DNA of 12,008 nt from Spirochaetaceae bacterium (GCA_031258625.1 JAIRMO010000229.1:1-12008), one strand, 5' to 3'; positions 1 through 5,861 are shown, counted from the stretch's first letter. Notes: generated from the letters alone by a model not told the origin. Program-made: numbers and translations.

Positions 1-315
1 AATGGCGGTTTCCCCTTCCCGGATAGAAGAAACCGGCAGGAGCTTTTTTACCGTATCCAGGAGGTAGAGGGAAGGGGAGGCCAGGATGAGGAATTCCGCC
101 CCATCCGCGGCTTGGATAATATCCGTAACCCCCCGCAGGTTGGGGGGGAGTTCCACTCCGGGTAAAAACCGGGTGTTCCGGCGTTGGCCGTTGATTTCCG
201 CGGCGGTGGTTTCTTCCAGACACCAGAGGACGACCTCTTTTTCCTTTTCCGCCAGAACCTTGGCCATGGCCGTCCCCCAGGCGCCGGAGCCGATGATCGC
301 AATTTTACCGCCCAT
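1..315 (-). CDS. gpsA: glycerol-3-phosphate dehydrogenase [NAD(P)+], N-terminal part (cut by window edge)
   Basis: This is the first 105 residues of a cytoplasmic NAD(P)H-dependent enzyme that reduces dihydroxyacetone phosphate to sn-glycerol-3-phosphate, the phospholipid backbone precursor. The sequence opens MGGKIAIIGSGAWGTAMAKV; the GSGAWG at residues 9-14 is the Rossmann dinucleotide-binding glycine motif typical of GpsA. It continues with the family-like NTRFLPGVELPPNL around residues 47-60. The ATG follows GGGGGA at a good distance. The reading frame is open to the window edge, so only the nucleotide-binding half is visible and the catalytic part lies outside. It overlaps the end of pepF by 11 bases, so the two genes are almost certainly cotranscribed and translationally coupled. 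Recognition is by motif and general family resemblance. Confidence 0.93.
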   Translation of the reverse strand, partial: MGGKIAIIGSGAWGTAMAKVLAEKEKEVVLWCLEETTAAEINGQRRNTRFLPGVELPPNLRGVTDIIQAADGAEFLILASPSLYLLDTVKKLLPVSSIREGETAI

Positions 316-2113
316 GGTTTTGTCCCCCAATTTTTTCAAAGGTTTCCACCCGTTTTTCGATCAGGTCCAGGCCCTGCCGCCAGAAGGCCGCCGTTTCCGG
401 ACTGAACCCGGCGGATTGGGCGGCCTCTTCCACGGAGGCCCGGCCGGTAAGGCGGAGCAGGTCCCGGTAGGCGGCGGCGAAGGCGGGCCCTTCTTCCCGG
501 GCCCGGGTGTAGAGCCCCAGGGAAAAGAGGAGGCCGAAGGCGTAGGGGTAATTATAAAAGGCCAGGGAAGGGCTGTAATAGTGACTTTTTACCGCCCACA
601 TATAGGGGTGGAGCAGATCCGCGTCCAGACCCTCCCCGTAGGTTTTTTTCTGGGCTTCGATCATCAGGGCGCAGAGTTCTTCCGGCGGGAGTTCCCCCCG
701 GTCCCGGCGTTCAAAAAGGGCCCGCTCAAAATAAAACCGGGAGAGGATGTCCACGATAACCTGGCAGCCGTCCTTGAGGTTGCCCTCCAGGAGTCCCGGC
801 CGCTCATCGGGACGGGCTTTTTCCAGGGCCCCCTCAAAAACAATGGTCTCGGCGAAGATGCTGGCGGTTTCCGCCAGGGTCATGGGGTAGACCGAGAGGC
901 TCCGGGGCAGGCCCCGGAGGACCTCGTGATGCCAGGCGTGGCCCAGTTCATGGGCCAGGGTGGTTACCGAGTCAAAGGAACCCTCAAAGTTACAGAGAAT
1001 TCGGGATTCCCCGGCCAGGGGAAAATCCGTACAGTAGGCGCCCCCCACCTTTCCTTCCCGGCTCCGGGGGTCTATCCAGGCGCCGTCAAAGGCCCGGCGG
1101 GCAAAGGCGCCCATTTCCCCGTCAAAGTCCCCAAAGCCCCGGACGACAAATTCCGCCGCTTCTTCCCAGGACCACCGGCGATCCGCGGTTCCCGGCGGGT
1201 TTACCGGGGCAAAGAGGTCGTAAAAGGCGCAGGTCTTTACCCCCAGGAGGGACGCCTTGGCCTTGAGGTAACGGCGGAACAGGGGGAGGGAGCTTTCCAG
1301 GGCGGCGATCAGGGCGTTGAGGGTTTTTTCGCTCAACCGGGATTGAAAGGCGGATTTTTGTAACAGGCTCCGCCAGCCCCGCCGTTTGTCCAGGGTGAGG
1401 GAGGTCCCCTTCACCCCGTTGAGGGCCGCGGCCAGGGGGATTTCCTGTTCCTTCCAGGCGGCCAGCTCCGCCCGATAGGCCCGTTCCCGCAGGGAACGGT
1501 CGGGGCTGTGGGCCAGGTTCCGCAGGACGGTGATGGGTTTCCGCTGCCCCCCGGCGGCGTCCCAGACCCCAGAGGCGGTGGAGGAGATCGCCTCCTGCAG
1601 CCTGCCCCAGGCAGCGCCCCCGGACCGGGAAAGGTCCAGGGCCAAATCCTCCATGTCCGGGGTCATCTGGTAGGCGGCCCCTTCCAGAAGCCGGGTTATA
1701 ACATAACGGTAGGGCCGTAACTCACCCTCAAGCAGCTCCCGGATCCGGTCCTTTTGTTCCGCCAGGCGGATCCGTAAAAGTACCGCCGCCTTGCCCAGGG
1801 GCAGGGCGGCCGTCTCCAGGGCGTTAATTTCCGCCAGGGCCCGTCCGTTCCGGGTATCGGCGGTATAAAGGGCCTCCGCATAGGCCCTGAGATTTTCCGC
1901 CACATCCCCCGCTTCATCGTAGGCGCGGATCACGGAAAGCAGCTCCGGGACGGAAACCCCGGCGGGGAGGGGAGAATCCAGGCGCTCCAGGAGGAGGCGG
2001 AGTTTTTCCTTTAGACCCGCCGCATCCTCCCGGTATTGGGGGGAGTCAAAGGAGGGATAAATGGCGGTAAGGCTCCATTGGGGTAAGGTTTCGGTTGTAT
2101 CCTGGGTGTTCAA
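305..2113 (-). CDS. pepF: M3 family oligoendopeptidase F (zinc metallopeptidase)
   Basis: Cytoplasmic zinc endopeptidase that cuts short peptides, of the M3B/PepF type. The 602-residue length is normal for the family. The zinc site is seen as HELGH at residues 388-392, with the third ligand probably Glu415 in the downstream AETAS segment. A GKVGGAYCTDF motif at about 354-364 is characteristic of PepF enzymes. The frame is open further upstream to 2254, but that would overlap ndk by over 100 bases. I chose the TTG at 2113: it follows AAGGA at 8 bases and lies 34 bases after the ndk stop. No ATG or GTG fits between. Its stop overlaps gpsA. The substrate is unknown; general peptide recycling is the usual role. 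Nothing looks broken. Confidence 0.93.
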   Translation of the reverse strand: MNTQDTTETLPQWSLTAIYPSFDSPQYREDAAGLKEKLRLLLERLDSPLPAGVSVPELLSVIRAYDEAGDVAENLRAYAEALYTADTRNGRALAEINALETAALPLGKAAVLLRIRLAEQKDRIRELLEGELRPYRYVITRLLEGAAYQMTPDMEDLALDLSRSGGAAWGRLQEAISSTASGVWDAAGGQRKPITVLRNLAHSPDRSLRERAYRAELAAWKEQEIPLAAALNGVKGTSLTLDKRRGWRSLLQKSAFQSRLSEKTLNALIAALESSLPLFRRYLKAKASLLGVKTCAFYDLFAPVNPPGTADRRWSWEEAAEFVVRGFGDFDGEMGAFARRAFDGAWIDPRSREGKVGGAYCTDFPLAGESRILCNFEGSFDSVTTLAHELGHAWHHEVLRGLPRSLSVYPMTLAETASIFAETIVFEGALEKARPDERPGLLEGNLKDGCQVIVDILSRFYFERALFERRDRGELPPEELCALMIEAQKKTYGEGLDADLLHPYMWAVKSHYYSPSLAFYNYPYAFGLLFSLGLYTRAREEGPAFAAAYRDLLRLTGRASVEEAAQSAGFSPETAAFWRQGLDLIEKRVETFEKIGGQNHGR

Positions 2114-2147
2114 AACGCTATTCCTTAATAATTTTACCCTTCCCCGT

Positions 2148-2591
2148 TTAAAACCAGGGGGAATTTTCGTCCTTCCACTCCACCATATCCCGGGGCTTAA
2201 AAAAAAGGGCTGTTTCCCGCTCCGCGCCGGCCGGAGAATCGGAGGCGTGGACAATATTGAACCTGGTCCGGTAGGCGTAATCCCCCCGGATGGTTCCCGG
2301 CGGGGCTTCCCGGATGTCGGTGGGCCCTACCAGGCGCCGTACCAGGGAAATAGCGCCTTCCCCTTCCAAAATCAGGGCTATCACCGGGCCCGAAAGGATG
2401 TATTCCAGGAGTTTTTCGTAAAACTCCTTCCCCTGATGCTCCCGGTAATGGGCCTCTGCCGTGGCCCGATCCAAGAGCAAAAGGCGGAGGGCGATAATTT
2501 TAAGCCCCTTCCGTTCAAAACGGCTTAACACCTCCCCAAGGATACGGCGCTGGAGAACTCCGGGCCTCAACATAACAAAGGTTCTTTCCAT
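2148..2591 (-). CDS. ndk: nucleoside diphosphate kinase
   Basis: Transfers the gamma phosphate from ATP to nucleoside diphosphates through a phosphohistidine, balancing NTP and dNTP pools in the cytoplasm. The 147 residues match the family length. The active site is clear: NIVHASDS at 112-119 with catalytic His115, preceded by APPGTIRGD (96-104) and followed by AERETALFF. The N-terminal signature is unusual. Where most NDPKs have KPD, this one reads RPG (residues 9-11), so the Lys that normally contacts the phosphates is Arg. The ATG lies only 6 bases after the stop of the upstream small membrane gene and has no clear Shine-Dalgarno, which suggests translational coupling. It sits second to third in a five-gene minus-strand run ending in gpsA. 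Confidence 0.93.
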   Translation of the reverse strand: MERTFVMLRPGVLQRRILGEVLSRFERKGLKIIALRLLLLDRATAEAHYREHQGKEFYEKLLEYILSGPVIALILEGEGAISLVRRLVGPTDIREAPPGTIRGDYAYRTRFNIVHASDSPAGAERETALFFKPRDMVEWKDENSPWF

Positions 2592-2597
2592 AAAAAA

Positions 2598-2828
2598 TCA
2601 GCTTATTGACACGGGTTTTTCTCCGGCGGCTTCTTCTTTTTTCGCCTCCACCCGGTCCTTGATATCCGCTATACCGATAAAGATCGAAACCAAGCCGATA
2701 AACAGGGCGATGACCGGCGACGCCCCCTTTAAAAACGATAAAACGTCCTCCCCCCAATCCAGACCCGCGGGTAAAACCACAAACACCACCGCGATAAGGA
2801 TCAGAATGCCAAAAACAAGCGCCTTCAT
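2598..2828 (-). CDS. small two-helix membrane protein, unknown function
   Basis: A 76-residue protein I do not recognise by name. It has a hydrophobic helix at about residues 4-21, a short loop with acidic residues (DWGED), a second helix at about 38-56, and a charged Lys/Glu-rich tail. A small inner-membrane protein with a cytoplasmic tail is likely. The ATG at 2828 is chosen because GGAGGAG lies just before it; the in-frame TTG 12 bases upstream would place the ribosome site inside the gene. Its stop is 6 bases before ndk, so it is probably cotranscribed with ndk and pepF. It could be part of a membrane complex with the three-helix protein encoded upstream, but nothing in the sequence proves that. 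Confidence 0.75.
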   Translation of the reverse strand: MKALVFGILILIAVVFVVLPAGLDWGEDVLSFLKGASPVIALFIGLVSIFIGIADIKDRVEAKKEEAAGEKPVSIS

Positions 2829-2888
2829 AGGCTCCTCCAAAATAGTACTTCCCCGCTGATTATTTCCGGGGTTCTTTTTTGTACGGTC

Positions 2889-3191
2889 CTAATGCCGGCG
2901 TAACTTCCGGACGACCATTACCATAAAAGCAAGGATAAAAAAAATAATCGGCAGATTGGGGAGGATCAGCGAAACCAAGGGCATGGAACCTATGATTATT
3001 CCGGTTTCTTCGGTGATACCAAAGAGGTTCAGGATCGAATATACAATTTCCACATAAAGGGCGATGGTTCCAATTACCATGAGCATCCAGGCCGTATCCC
3101 TGGTTTTTGACCAGAGTACAATAGCAAAAAAAGCGGCCAGTGCCCCAAAAAAAAGCCGGCTTGAAGTGTAGATGACTTCCCCGATATCCAT
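2889..3191 (-). CDS. three-helix membrane protein, unknown function
   Basis: A 100-residue integral membrane protein without a recognisable family. Hydrophobic segments lie at about residues 9-29, 34-58 and 64-94, and the C-terminus is strongly basic (RKLRRH), which suggests a cytoplasmic tail. It is the first gene of the run leading to ndk, pepF and gpsA, 60 bases ahead of the two-helix gene. No Shine-Dalgarno precedes the ATG at 3191, but a promoter placed 7 bases upstream would start the message on this ATG (see the promoter entry), which would explain the absence. If leaderless initiation does not occur, a later start is possible, but no better internal site is apparent. Confidence 0.7.
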   Translation of the reverse strand: MDIGEVIYTSSRLFFGALAAFFAIVLWSKTRDTAWMLMVIGTIALYVEIVYSILNLFGITEETGIIIGSMPLVSLILPNLPIIFFILAFMVMVVRKLRRH

Positions 3192-3197
3192 AGTATC

Positions 3198-3226
3198 AGT
3201 ATGTATTTTTAGAGGCGGAATATCAA
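3198..3226 (-). promoter_or_regulatory. sigma-70-type promoter that would yield a leaderless mRNA
   Basis: On the minus strand, TTGATA (3221-3226) is followed after 17 bases by CATACT (3198-3203). The -35 matches 5 of 6 consensus bases and the -10 matches 4 of 6. Transcription starting the usual 6-7 bases downstream would begin at or next to the A of the ATG at 3191, which lacks a Shine-Dalgarno. Prediction from pattern only. Confidence 0.4.
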
Positions 3227-3249
3227 GAGGACGCGGGAGGGATGCGGCG

Positions 3250-3274
3250 AAAACCAGGGCGGTTTATGCCCCCA
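3250..3274. repeat. 25-bp direct repeat, copy 1, just downstream of the Rpn-family gene
   Basis: This 25-bp sequence recurs perfectly and in the same orientation at 4335-4359. It begins AAAACCAGGGCGG and ends ATGCCCCCA. Within it AAACC can pair with GGTTT, or GGGC with GCCC, so two alternative small hairpins are possible. Similarity extends a few bases to the left (GCGGC with one indel). The copy lies 10 bases past the stop of the Rpn-family gene. Confidence 0.85.
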
Positions 3275-3283
3275 ATTCTCTCC

Positions 3284-4195
3284 TCAAACTATGTTATACC
3301 CCCCCCGCAGCCGGCGGTTTTCCTCCTCCAGCCGTCGAATTTGTTCCTGAACTTGCCGGATCTGTTCCGCATATTCGGCCGCGGCCTCTTGCCGGCCCTC
3401 CTCGAGTCCTTGTGCCAAGCCCTTTGTCAGGCCCTCCTCGAGTCCTTGTGCCAAGCCCTCCTCCAGGCCCTCCTCCCGCTGAACGGCAAGGGCGTCATCC
3501 CAATTCCATTCAGTCAAAAGCATATTCATTACCTCCGTTGAGTGGGTTTCAAAAAATTCTTTGAGGATATTTTGTTTTATGCAGTCTGTTATCGCCAGCG
3601 TTATGGCTTCTTCCCGGCTTTTCCCCCGGTCCTCGTAATCCCGGACCTTGGCGATGAAGGCGCTGTAGTTCGCAAGGGTCTTACAGCACCGGATTATCGG
3701 GTCGTTGTGGCCCCGGTTGATGTTGTAGACTTTTACCTGGAGTTCCAGGGATATGCCGCCTTTGACAAGGCCGAGCTCCGCGGGGTCATGGAAGGAATCG
3801 GAGAGTCTCAGAATCTTTTCATCCGGGTAGGGGGCGGTTCCATTGTAAAGCACAATGAACTCCGGCAGGGGCAAGGGAAGCCGCTTTCCCCGGTAAATAT
3901 CCTTCTCCCCGGTGATTTTTTCGTATATTTTGGCGATGTACAGGAGCAGCCGCAGGGGCATATTTTCGTTCACCGTGGACTGGTGCTCGATCAGGACGAC
4001 CAGGAGATCGCCGATGATAAAGGAAATGTCGTTCATCCGGGCCTTAAAGAGGATGCCTTCCAGGGTGTTGATGATGATGGGCGCCTCCGGGGGAAGGGTT
4101 ATCCCCGACAGGGCCCCGTAGAGTTCCCGAAGGGTATCGGGGTCGCTGAAAAGCCAAGAGAATACACTGTCTTTATATTTGCGGTTTACGCTCAT
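3284..4195 (-). CDS. Rpn-family recombination-promoting nuclease / putative transposase (PD-(D/E)XK fold)
   Basis: A 303-residue member of the widespread Rpn/'putative transposase' family, whose RpnA relatives in E. coli are DNA endonucleases that raise RecA-independent recombination. The N-terminus has the family opening KYKDSVFSWLF (residues 6-16). The probable nuclease core is NDISF (55-59), Asp63 and the IEHQST segment (69-74), giving the D...ExQ version of the motif. FIVLYNGT (113-120) is also typical. The C-terminus has EGL/QGL repeats (about 231-268) followed by a probable coiled coil (275-297). The frame opens at 4249, but a good promoter lies inside that extension and the ATG at 4195 has GGAG at 6 bases. 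The gene sits between 25-bp direct repeats. Family call firm; whether it is active in this cell is unknown. Confidence 0.88.
   Translation of the reverse strand: MSVNRKYKDSVFSWLFSDPDTLRELYGALSGITLPPEAPIIINTLEGILFKARMNDISFIIGDLLVVLIEHQSTVNENMPLRLLLYIAKIYEKITGEKDIYRGKRLPLPLPEFIVLYNGTAPYPDEKILRLSDSFHDPAELGLVKGGISLELQVKVYNINRGHNDPIIRCCKTLANYSAFIAKVRDYEDRGKSREEAITLAITDCIKQNILKEFFETHSTEVMNMLLTEWNWDDALAVQREEGLEEGLAQGLEEGLTKGLAQGLEEGRQEAAAEYAEQIRQVQEQIRRLEEENRRLRGGYNIV
3394..3459 (-). repeat. tandem coding repeat inside the Rpn-family gene (two 30-bp copies, 36-bp period)
   Basis: An identical 30-bp block occurs at 3394-3423 and 3430-3459, an offset of 36 bases or 12 codons. It encodes the repeated GLAQGLEEGL-type residues of the C-terminal tail. 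The near-perfect DNA identity suggests recent in-frame duplication, and so possible length variation between strains. Confidence 0.85.
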
Positions 4196-4213
4196 TGCAT
4201 ACTCCGTTTTTAT

Positions 4214-4242
4214 ATAGTAAAGAATTTTCAGGAAGAATTCAA
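4214..4242 (-). promoter_or_regulatory. sigma-70-type promoter of the Rpn-family gene
   Basis: On the minus strand TTGAAT (4237-4242), 17 bases, then TACTAT (4214-4219). Both boxes are close to consensus with ideal spacing. Transcription would start near 4207, about a dozen bases before the ATG at 4195, leaving just enough room for the GGAG ribosome site. This supports independent expression of the gene and rules against the longer start. Confidence 0.6.
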
Positions 4243-4334
4243 CCGACATGAAACCGGCAAGGAAGGGGAGACCGAGTAGGATTTAAGGGGTTTACGCTCT
4301 TCGGGCGGATCTGAGGATATAAAAGCGGGGCGGC

Positions 4335-4359
4335 AAAACCAGGGCGGTTTATGCCCCCA
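4335..4359. repeat. 25-bp direct repeat, copy 2, between the CooT operon and the Rpn-family gene
   Basis: Perfect copy of 3250-3274 in the same orientation. It lies 15 bases past the stop of the last gene of the CooT operon, and about 140 bases upstream of the Rpn-family start. With copy 1 it brackets the Rpn gene and its promoter. The 75 bases between it and the promoter contain nothing recognisable. Confidence 0.85.
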
Positions 4360-4373
4360 CGCCTCATTCCTCG

Positions 4374-4604
4374 TTAAGGCGGCTGGGGGGTAAAGGAGAC
4401 GCGCTGGATGAGACCGCCGGATTCTATATCGAAAATAAGACAACCGTTGGGTTGTACCTGTTTTTTACAGCTCACCTCTTTGCCGGAAAGGAAGGCCCTG
4501 ACCACGGAATCCACATCAGCGGTTTCGATTTCCTGAATGTCCACATCCCGCATCTGACTGTTCCCGCAGGAATTAAAAATTTCCCGGATCATTTCGTATT
4601 TCAC
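4374..4604 (-). CDS. small Cys-containing protein in the CooT operon, unknown function
   Basis: A 76-residue soluble protein without a named family that I can assign. It starts with GTG at 4604, which overlaps the cooT stop (GTGA), with GGGGAT five bases before. Three cysteines are visible (residues 13, 46 and 55), the first in NSCGNSQMRD; the rest is a mixed acidic/hydrophobic protein ending FTPQPP. An ATG four codons later is an alternative start. The stop/start overlaps with cooT, and cooT's with the His-rich gene, indicate one message. A role in nickel or CO-dehydrogenase-type metallocentre biology follows from context only. It is a real gene rather than a shadow, judging by the coupled start and its sensible soluble composition. 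Confidence 0.7.
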   Translation of the reverse strand: MKYEMIREIFNSCGNSQMRDVDIQEIETADVDSVVRAFLSGKEVSCKKQVQPNGCLIFDIESGGLIQRVSFTPQPP

Positions 4605-4819
4605 GGAGGATCCCCGGCGCTTTTTTCTTCCCTGGGACGGATGATGATCGTGTTTTTTACCAAATCCACGCTTTGCAGGGTGCCGGTAACACAAAGTTCC
4701 TTGCCCATAAGGTCGGTCATGGTAATGGTATCCCCGGCGACCGCGATAGTGCTGGTATATTCGCAGAGGACCCGTTTAACCCCGGCCGCGCCCAGTTCGT
4801 ATACCGTGGAAAGGCACAT
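4601..4819 (-). CDS. cooT: CooT family nickel-binding protein
   Basis: A 72-residue protein that matches the CooT family from start to end: MCLSTVYELG at the N-terminus, then strand-rich segments including TITMTDLMGKE (31-41) and SVDLVKNTIIIRP (50-62). In the characterised homologue from Rhodospirillum rubrum the protein is a dimer that binds Ni(II) through Cys2, and it supports maturation of Ni-containing CO dehydrogenase; Cys2 is present here. The ATG follows GGGGGGAG at about 9 bases. It shares one base with the stop of the upstream His-rich gene and overlaps the next gene, so all three are translated together. Which Ni enzyme it serves cannot be read from this window; none is encoded here. 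Confidence 0.85.
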   Translation of the reverse strand: MCLSTVYELGAAGVKRVLCEYTSTIAVAGDTITMTDLMGKELCVTGTLQSVDLVKNTIIIRPREEKSAGDPP

Positions 4820-5148
4820 CAGGGGTTCTCCCCCCGGATAAGATCCAGGGCTTCCGCGAGTTTTTCATTACCCCGGTCAAAGTCCTTAACCCCGCCGTCG
4901 AGGGTATCTGCGGCCCCGTCAAGGCCGGCGTGACGGAGCTCGTGGGCCAGGGAACCCAGTTCCCCGGCATGTTCCCGGTTATGCTCCAGCATATAACCCA
5001 GCAGGGTCTTTATCCGGGCGATATCCACCGGCCCGTGGGCATGGGGGTGGGAATGACCATGGGGATAGGGGTGGTCATGGGCGTGTTCATGTTCATGGGG
5101 GCCCTGATCCGGTGATTCATGTCCGTGGTGATGGTGATCTTCGTGCAT
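4819..5148 (-). CDS. histidine-rich, probably nickel-binding protein, first gene of the CooT operon
   Basis: A 109-residue protein in two parts. Residues 1-39 hold about 17 histidines, including HHHH at 5-8 and a long His-X alternation, a composition that binds Ni or Zn. Residues 40-109 form an amphipathic helical domain (LGYMLEHNREHAGELGSLAH and on), with further histidines. The ATG at 5148 has a strong AAAGGAGT at 7 bases; the frame is open further to 5238 but without a comparable site. It overlaps cooT by one base. CooJ, the partner of CooT in R. rubrum, is also His-rich but carries the His tract at the C-terminus, so this is a functional analogue at most. A nickel store or chaperone is the natural inference. 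Confidence 0.82.
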   Translation of the reverse strand: MHEDHHHHGHESPDQGPHEHEHAHDHPYPHGHSHPHAHGPVDIARIKTLLGYMLEHNREHAGELGSLAHELRHAGLDGAADTLDGGVKDFDRGNEKLAEALDLIRGENP

Positions 5149-5206
5149 AATCGCTACTCCTTTTGGTTTAGGTTTATGAACAAATACCATGATGAACCTG
5201 TCCCAT

Positions 5207-5394
5207 CGAACCTTTGGTTCGCAACCTTCGGTTTGCACTAATTGACCGGCGCATTAGCGCACGCTAACGCGCACGGTTTTGGGCAGGCTTGACTTGTTAA
5301 ACAAGTCTTGCAGTTTTTCAAGCCTTTCGGCCTTTTAGCCTTGCAAAACTGCGAATTTCAAGGTCGCTTTCCCAAGACCGAAGTTTTGGGAAAA
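5207..5394. repeat. composite hairpin repeat, copy A (string of six palindromes)
   Basis: Six stem-loops lie end to end: CGAACC/GGTTCG (5207-5221); an imperfect GCAACC/GGTTTGC (5221-5236); TTAGCG/CGCTAA inside GCGC/GCGC (5249-5272); GACTTGTT/AACAAGTC (5291-5307); GCAGTTTT/AAAACTGC (5310-5352); and TTTCCCAA/TTGGGAAA (5368-5393). The part from about 5250 to 5394 is closely similar to the reverse complement of 11897-12008. There is no gene in 5149-5444; the array lies upstream of the His-rich/CooT operon and may fall in its leader. Confidence 0.8.
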
Positions 5395-5444
5395 CCTCAA
5401 CAGAGAGATTTTAAACCTCCTTGGGGGAAAAAGCAACACGCCTG

Positions 5445-5455
5445 GCGCGACACGC
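5445..5455. repeat. left target-site duplication of the MITE-like element
   Basis: GCGCGACACGC directly abuts the left terminal inverted repeat at 5456 and recurs exactly at 5851-5861, right after the other terminus. Eleven bases, no mismatch. Confidence 0.85.
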
Positions 5456-5850
5456 AGGAATTCAAAGTTTAAAAAAAGGTTCGTTCAATCTAAAAATGAC
5501 CAAATGGTTTTGAAGGATATGGTCATCTTAATTCAATACGGTAACCATTTGGTCATTTTTTACCATAATGTTCCTTTTTTGCAGCAATTTTTACTTTTTT
5601 GGGAGAGAAAAGACGCCCAAAAAAGTTAACCGGCCCGGTTGCTGGTCCTTATGTTTTACATTTTCTAGGGCCACACCGTGATACCGGGACTCAAAAACAC
5701 GATTCCGCGTGGTTTTTTTGGGCGGGGGTGGCGGCGGGCAAATAACGGGGGGACCCTCCGGGGGGAACCGCTATTTGCCCGGCCGACAGGACCCCCGGAA
5801 GTTCTTTTAGGCGTCTTTTCTCTTTATGTCTATTTAAACTTTGAATTACT
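5456..5850. mobile_element. 395-bp MITE-like non-autonomous element with terminal inverted repeats
   Basis: The ends are inverted repeats of 18 bp: AGGAATTCAAAGTTTAAA at 5456-5473, and the same sequence with one change (T for G at the third base) read from 5850 back to 5833. A perfect 11-bp direct repeat flanks both ends, the footprint of transposition. Inside is no credible gene: the only frame (5678-5878) runs through a G/C-rich palindrome and across the right terminus. Internal structure includes an 18-bp inverted repeat (5492-5560), ACTTTTTTGGG/CCCAAAAAAGT (5593-5626), CGGGCAAATA/TATTTGCCCG (5735-5781), and a subterminal inverted pair AGAGAAAAGACGCC (5604-5617 and 5812-5825). The long duplication recalls IS4-type elements, some of which make 9-12 bp duplications, but the parent transposase is unknown. 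Confidence 0.85.
5492..5560. repeat. 18-bp perfect inverted repeat inside the MITE
   Basis: AAAAATGACCAAATGGTT at 5492-5509 is perfectly inverted at 5543-5560, around a 33-base AT-rich loop that holds a further ATGGTCAT. It could fold as a long hairpin or serve as a paired protein-binding site. It sits in the left arm only, which makes the element asymmetric. Confidence 0.75.
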
Positions 5851-5861
5851 GCGCGACACGC
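5851..5861. repeat. right target-site duplication of the MITE-like element
   Basis: Exact second copy of GCGCGACACGC, adjoining the right terminal inverted repeat. Confidence 0.85.

Noticed and set aside
86..1363. Long plus-strand open frame of 425 codons
   Set aside because: It is antisense to pepF, whose zinc-site motifs and length are unmistakable. The translation is Gly/Pro-rich with no domain, as expected from G+C-rich codons read backwards.
2845..2879. Hairpin CCCCG/CGGGG followed by a T-run on the plus strand
   Set aside because: It has the form of a plus-strand terminator, but no plus-strand gene ends there, the stem is only 5 bp and the loop is long. On the minus strand no T-run follows.
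3394..3459. Two 30-bp repeats with 36-bp spacing, CRISPR-like at first sight
   Set aside because: Only two units with a 6-base gap, in frame within a coding tail; this is a coding tandem repeat.
3542..4279. Plus-strand frame of 245 codons opposite the Rpn-family gene
   Set aside because: Antisense shadow; the minus-strand gene has a family match, promoter and ribosome site.
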